NCBI GenBank assembly: GCA_946545765.1
Contig: CAMNNS010000006.1
Location: forward strand, 1-24,775
Length of the DNA stretch: 24,775 nucleotides
Direction of reading: 5' to 3'
From: an uncultured Bacteroidales bacterium
Lineage (GTDB): Bacteria > Bacteroidota > Bacteroidia > Bacteroidales > UBA932
This document shows, in pieces, positions 22,502 to 24,775 of this stretch; position 1 is the first letter of the stretch, and each line of letters starts with the position of its first letter. The notes beneath the pieces were generated by a model. That model was not told the origin of the DNA. It did not search any database and saw only the letters and a program-made list of their open reading frames with translations. The translations under genes were made by a program, and so were the position numbers.

Positions 22502-24613
22502 TTACCCAATCTTAGCTCCGTTTGAGAGGGCTTCTTGTGGGGTAATAAACCTCATATTTCCATTAGGCTCTTTTGCCATAAGAATCATCCCTTTGCTTTC
22601 TATACCTCTGATTGTACGAGGTTTCAGGTTAGCGAGAATAGTAATCTGACGACCAATCATATCTTCGGGCTTGTAGTATTGTGCTATTCCCGATACGATT
22701 ACCCGTTTATCGACTCCAGTATCTATAGTTAATTTAAGAAGTTTGTCGGTTTTTGGTACAGCCTCTGCTTCTAACACAGTGGCAGTACGAATGTCTATCT
22801 TATCAAAATCTTCTATTGTACACTCATCTTTTAGAGGTTCTGCTTTAAGATTTGCACTCTCTTCCAATTTTGCTTTCTCTTCATTCTCTTTTTTAATTCT
22901 TTCAAGTCTTTGAATTTGAGCATCTATAGTCTCATCTTCAATTTTGTTGAAAAGGAGTTCTGGAGTATTGATTTGTTCACCATCCTTCATCAAATCTGTC
23001 CTTCCTAAGTTTTTCCAATCTACCAATTTATCAATCTTACTTGTAGGGCAAACCTCTTCATTTTTCTCAATCCATCCAAGAAGATATTGTAATTTCTTAG
23101 ATGAGAAAGGGCAGAATGGCTCAAATGCAATTGCCAAGTTTGCACATAGTTGCAATGATAGATTAAGAATTGTAGCAACCCTTTTTGGATTCTCTTTATA
23201 TACTTTCCAAGGCTCTGTGTCGGTTAGATATTTATTGCCCAATCTGGCAAGATTCATAGCCTCTTTTATAGCTTCTCTAAATTTGAAATTGCTTAGACAC
23301 TCTTCTAAATTCTTAACTATTTGGGGTATAGTCTCGATAACATTTTTATCTATTTCGGTCAAATCTTCTTTAGAAAAAGTGGGCACTTTACCATCAAAGT
23401 ATTTATGAGTAAGTACTAAAGCTCTATTTACAAAGTTACCATAAATAGCTACAAGCTCGCTGTTATTTCTTACTTGAAAATCTTTCCAAGTGAAATCATT
23501 ATCTTTTGTTTCGGGTGCATTTGCACACAAAACATATCTTAGTACATCTTGTTGACCTTTAAAGTCTTCTAAATACTCTTCCAACCATATAGCCCAATTT
23601 CTTGAAGTAGAAATTTTGTCCCCTTCAAGATTAAGAAACTCGTTAGCAGGGACATTGTCGGGAAGAATAAAACCATCACCATAATTTTTTAACATAGAAG
23701 GAAATACTATGCAATGGAATACAATATTATCTTTCCCGATAAAATGTACAAGGCGTGTCTCTTCACTTTTCCACCATTTCTCCCAATCATTAGGCAAAAG
23801 TTCTTTTGTATTAGAGATATAGCCAATTGGGGCATCAAACCAAACATATAAAACTTTTCCTTTTCCCTCCTCGATAGGGACAGGTACTCCCCAATCTAAA
23901 TCTCGTGTTACGGCACGAGGTTTCAGCCCCCCATCAAGCCAACTTTTACATTGACCATAGACATTGCTTTTCCACTCCTTATGATCTTCTAAAATCCATT
24001 GTTTGAGCCATTTTTCATCTCTATCAAGAGGTAGAAACCAATGTTTTGTCCTCTTTTTGATAGGAGTCTCTCCGCTTAATCGTGAATGTGGGTTAATAAG
24101 TTCTTCTGGACTAAGTGTGCTACCACATTTTTCACATTGGTCTCCATAAGCCCCTTCGTTGCCACACTTTGGGCATTGCCCAACTATGTATCTATCTGCA
24201 AGAAAAGCATTTGCTTCGGGATCAAAATATTGCTCACTCTCTTGTTCAATAAACTTACCATCGTTGTACATTTTTGAAAAAAACTCTGCAGCGGTTTTGT
24301 GATGAATAGCAGAAGAAGTACGAGAATATATATTAAAACTAATCCCAAATCTATTGAACGAGTCTTTTATAATTGCATGATATTTATCTACAATATCTTG
24401 TGGAGAGCATCCTAAATCTTTGGCTTTAAATGTAATAGGGACTCCATGTTCGTCACTTCCGCAAATATATAAAACTTCTTCTCCTTTGAGTCTTAGATAG
24501 CGGCAATAGATATCGGCAGGGACATATACACCTGCAAGATGACCAATATGCACAGAACCATTAGCGTATGGAAGTGCTGCAGTAATTAGGTGTCTTTTAA
24601 AATTTTTCTCCAT
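22502..24613 (-). CDS. metG: Methionyl-tRNA synthetase
   Basis: 703 residues. It charges tRNA-Met (and initiator tRNA) with methionine. Visible: the HIGH motif as HIGH at 22-25, a CxxC-x9-CxxC zinc knuckle (Cys147, 150, 160, 163), the KMSKS motif as KISTS at 333-337, and a C-terminal EMAP/tRNA-binding domain (about 595-695) starting DKIDIRTATVLEAEAVPKTDKL. This large zinc-containing form with a dimerising C-terminal domain is usual in Bacteroidetes. The start at 24613 (MEKNFKRHLITAALPYANGS) is the family start. The stop is followed in frame by a repeated tail and the Fic gene. Confidence 0.97.
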   Translation of the reverse strand: MEKNFKRHLITAALPYANGSVHIGHLAGVYVPADIYCRYLRLKGEEVLYICGSDEHGVPITFKAKDLGCSPQDIVDKYHAIIKDSFNRFGISFNIYSRTSSAIHHKTAAEFFSKMYNDGKFIEQESEQYFDPEANAFLADRYIVGQCPKCGNEGAYGDQCEKCGSTLSPEELINPHSRLSGETPIKKRTKHWFLPLDRDEKWLKQWILEDHKEWKSNVYGQCKSWLDGGLKPRAVTRDLDWGVPVPIEEGKGKVLYVWFDAPIGYISNTKELLPNDWEKWWKSEETRLVHFIGKDNIVFHCIVFPSMLKNYGDGFILPDNVPANEFLNLEGDKISTSRNWAIWLEEYLEDFKGQQDVLRYVLCANAPETKDNDFTWKDFQVRNNSELVAIYGNFVNRALVLTHKYFDGKVPTFSKEDLTEIDKNVIETIPQIVKNLEECLSNFKFREAIKEAMNLARLGNKYLTDTEPWKVYKENPKRVATILNLSLQLCANLAIAFEPFCPFSSKKLQYLLGWIEKNEEVCPTSKIDKLVDWKNLGRTDLMKDGEQINTPELLFNKIEDETIDAQIQRLERIKKENEEKAKLEESANLKAEPLKDECTIEDFDKIDIRTATVLEAEAVPKTDKLLKLTIDTGVDKRVIVSGIAQYYKPEDMIGRQITILANLKPRTIRGIESKGMILMAKEPNGNMRFITPQEALSNGAKIG
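22511..22531. repeat. metG 3'-end copy of the direct repeat
   Basis: The partner of the repeat at 22472-22492; it encodes the MetG residues just before its stop codon (ALSNGAK, then IG). Confidence 0.75.
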
Positions 24614-24639
24614 ATAATGTCTATAAGTTTATTGGGGTG

Positions 24640-24673
24640 CAAATTTGATAAAAAATATTTATAATACTACAAA
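24640..24673 (-). promoter_or_regulatory. Possible metG promoter
   Basis: Minus strand: TTTG (24670-24673), a rather long 22-bp spacer, and CAAATTTG (24640-24647), one base off TAnnTTTG. The sequence just downstream resembles the rpsF leader start (see findings), which supports the placement. Confidence 0.4.
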
Positions 24674-24775
24674 CTCTTTATCAATTTGCTAAATAAGTTT
24701 TTTATAGAGTTAAGTTTGCTAATCTGTTTGAGTATTTCTTCCTCTTTTTCTACATCGCCATTTTTACTAATCTCT
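24667..24775 (-). CDS. C-terminal end of an unidentified protein
   Basis: An open minus-strand frame enters from the window edge and stops at 24667-24669 after 35 visible residues. They are highly charged (EKEEEILKQISKL) and then amphipathic (SIKNLFSKLIKSL). The fragment is too short to identify. It lies 53 bp upstream of metG on the same strand, and its end overlaps the proposed metG -33 box. It could be chance, but the composition looks like real coding sequence for this genome. Confidence 0.45.
   Translation of the reverse strand, partial: EISKNGDVEKEEEILKQISKLNSIKNLFSKLIKSL

Noticed and set aside
22944..23408. 154-codon open frame on the plus strand inside metG
   Set aside because: metG is unmistakable on the other strand here; the plus-strand frame has no promoter and no recognisable domains.

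Overview
The window looks like a chromosomal segment of an AT-rich member of the Bacteroidia (most likely Bacteroidales). The evidence is: promoters with a TAnnTTTG -7 box (at rpsF and tRNA-Asn also a TTTG -33 box 19-20 bp upstream), few Shine-Dalgarno sites, A/T-rich leaders, PepSY-like and OmpA-type envelope proteins, a CCDC81-type HU protein, and a methionyl-tRNA synthetase with a C-terminal tRNA-binding domain. No 16S or other placing marker is present, so the genus cannot be given.

Layout. 1-294: the tail of an aminoacyl-histidine dipeptidase (pepD). 329-691: a Lys/Ala/Pro-repeat, histone-H1-like protein with a strong terminator. 1038-4542: a carbamoyl-phosphate cluster on the plus strand (pyrB, pyrI, an ornithine carbamoyltransferase, carbamate kinase). 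4859-7762: a POT-family peptide transporter and a family 2 glycosyltransferase. Together, peptide uptake, a dipeptidase, OTCase and carbamate kinase suggest amino-acid/arginine use, but no arginine deiminase is in view.

7818-9029 (minus): the rpsF-rpsR-rplI ribosomal protein operon, with a textbook Bacteroidetes promoter and unusually strong Shine-Dalgarno sites before rpsR and rplI. 9218-9538: a small three-helix membrane protein. 9674-11599 (minus): an envelope operon of two PepSY-like proteins and an outer-membrane beta-barrel protein. 11825-12229: a small lipoprotein. 12265-14219 (minus): an OmpR-type response regulator and its sensor kinase. 14405-18457 (plus): a large M16 zinc peptidase and an OmpA-family protein. 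18561-20171: an LPS-kinase-like protein and a DUF5672-type glycosyltransferase, probably acting on surface glycans. 20184-20257 (minus): tRNA-Asn. 20348-21199: a membrane-anchored HU/CCDC81-type protein.

21311-22438 (minus) is a Fic-domain protein with higher G+C than its neighbours. It lies directly downstream of metG (22502-24613), in the same reading frame, and a 21-bp imperfect copy of the metG tail lies between them, which suggests arrival by recombination at the end of metG. The last ~100 bases hold the C-terminal end of an unidentified minus-strand gene.

The most interesting leads are the strong SD sites in the operon encoding bS6 and bS18 (two of the proteins that bury the anti-SD in Bacteroidetes ribosomes), the metG-Fic junction, and the PepSY/two-component envelope island. 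I saw no CRISPR array, insertion sequence or prophage.
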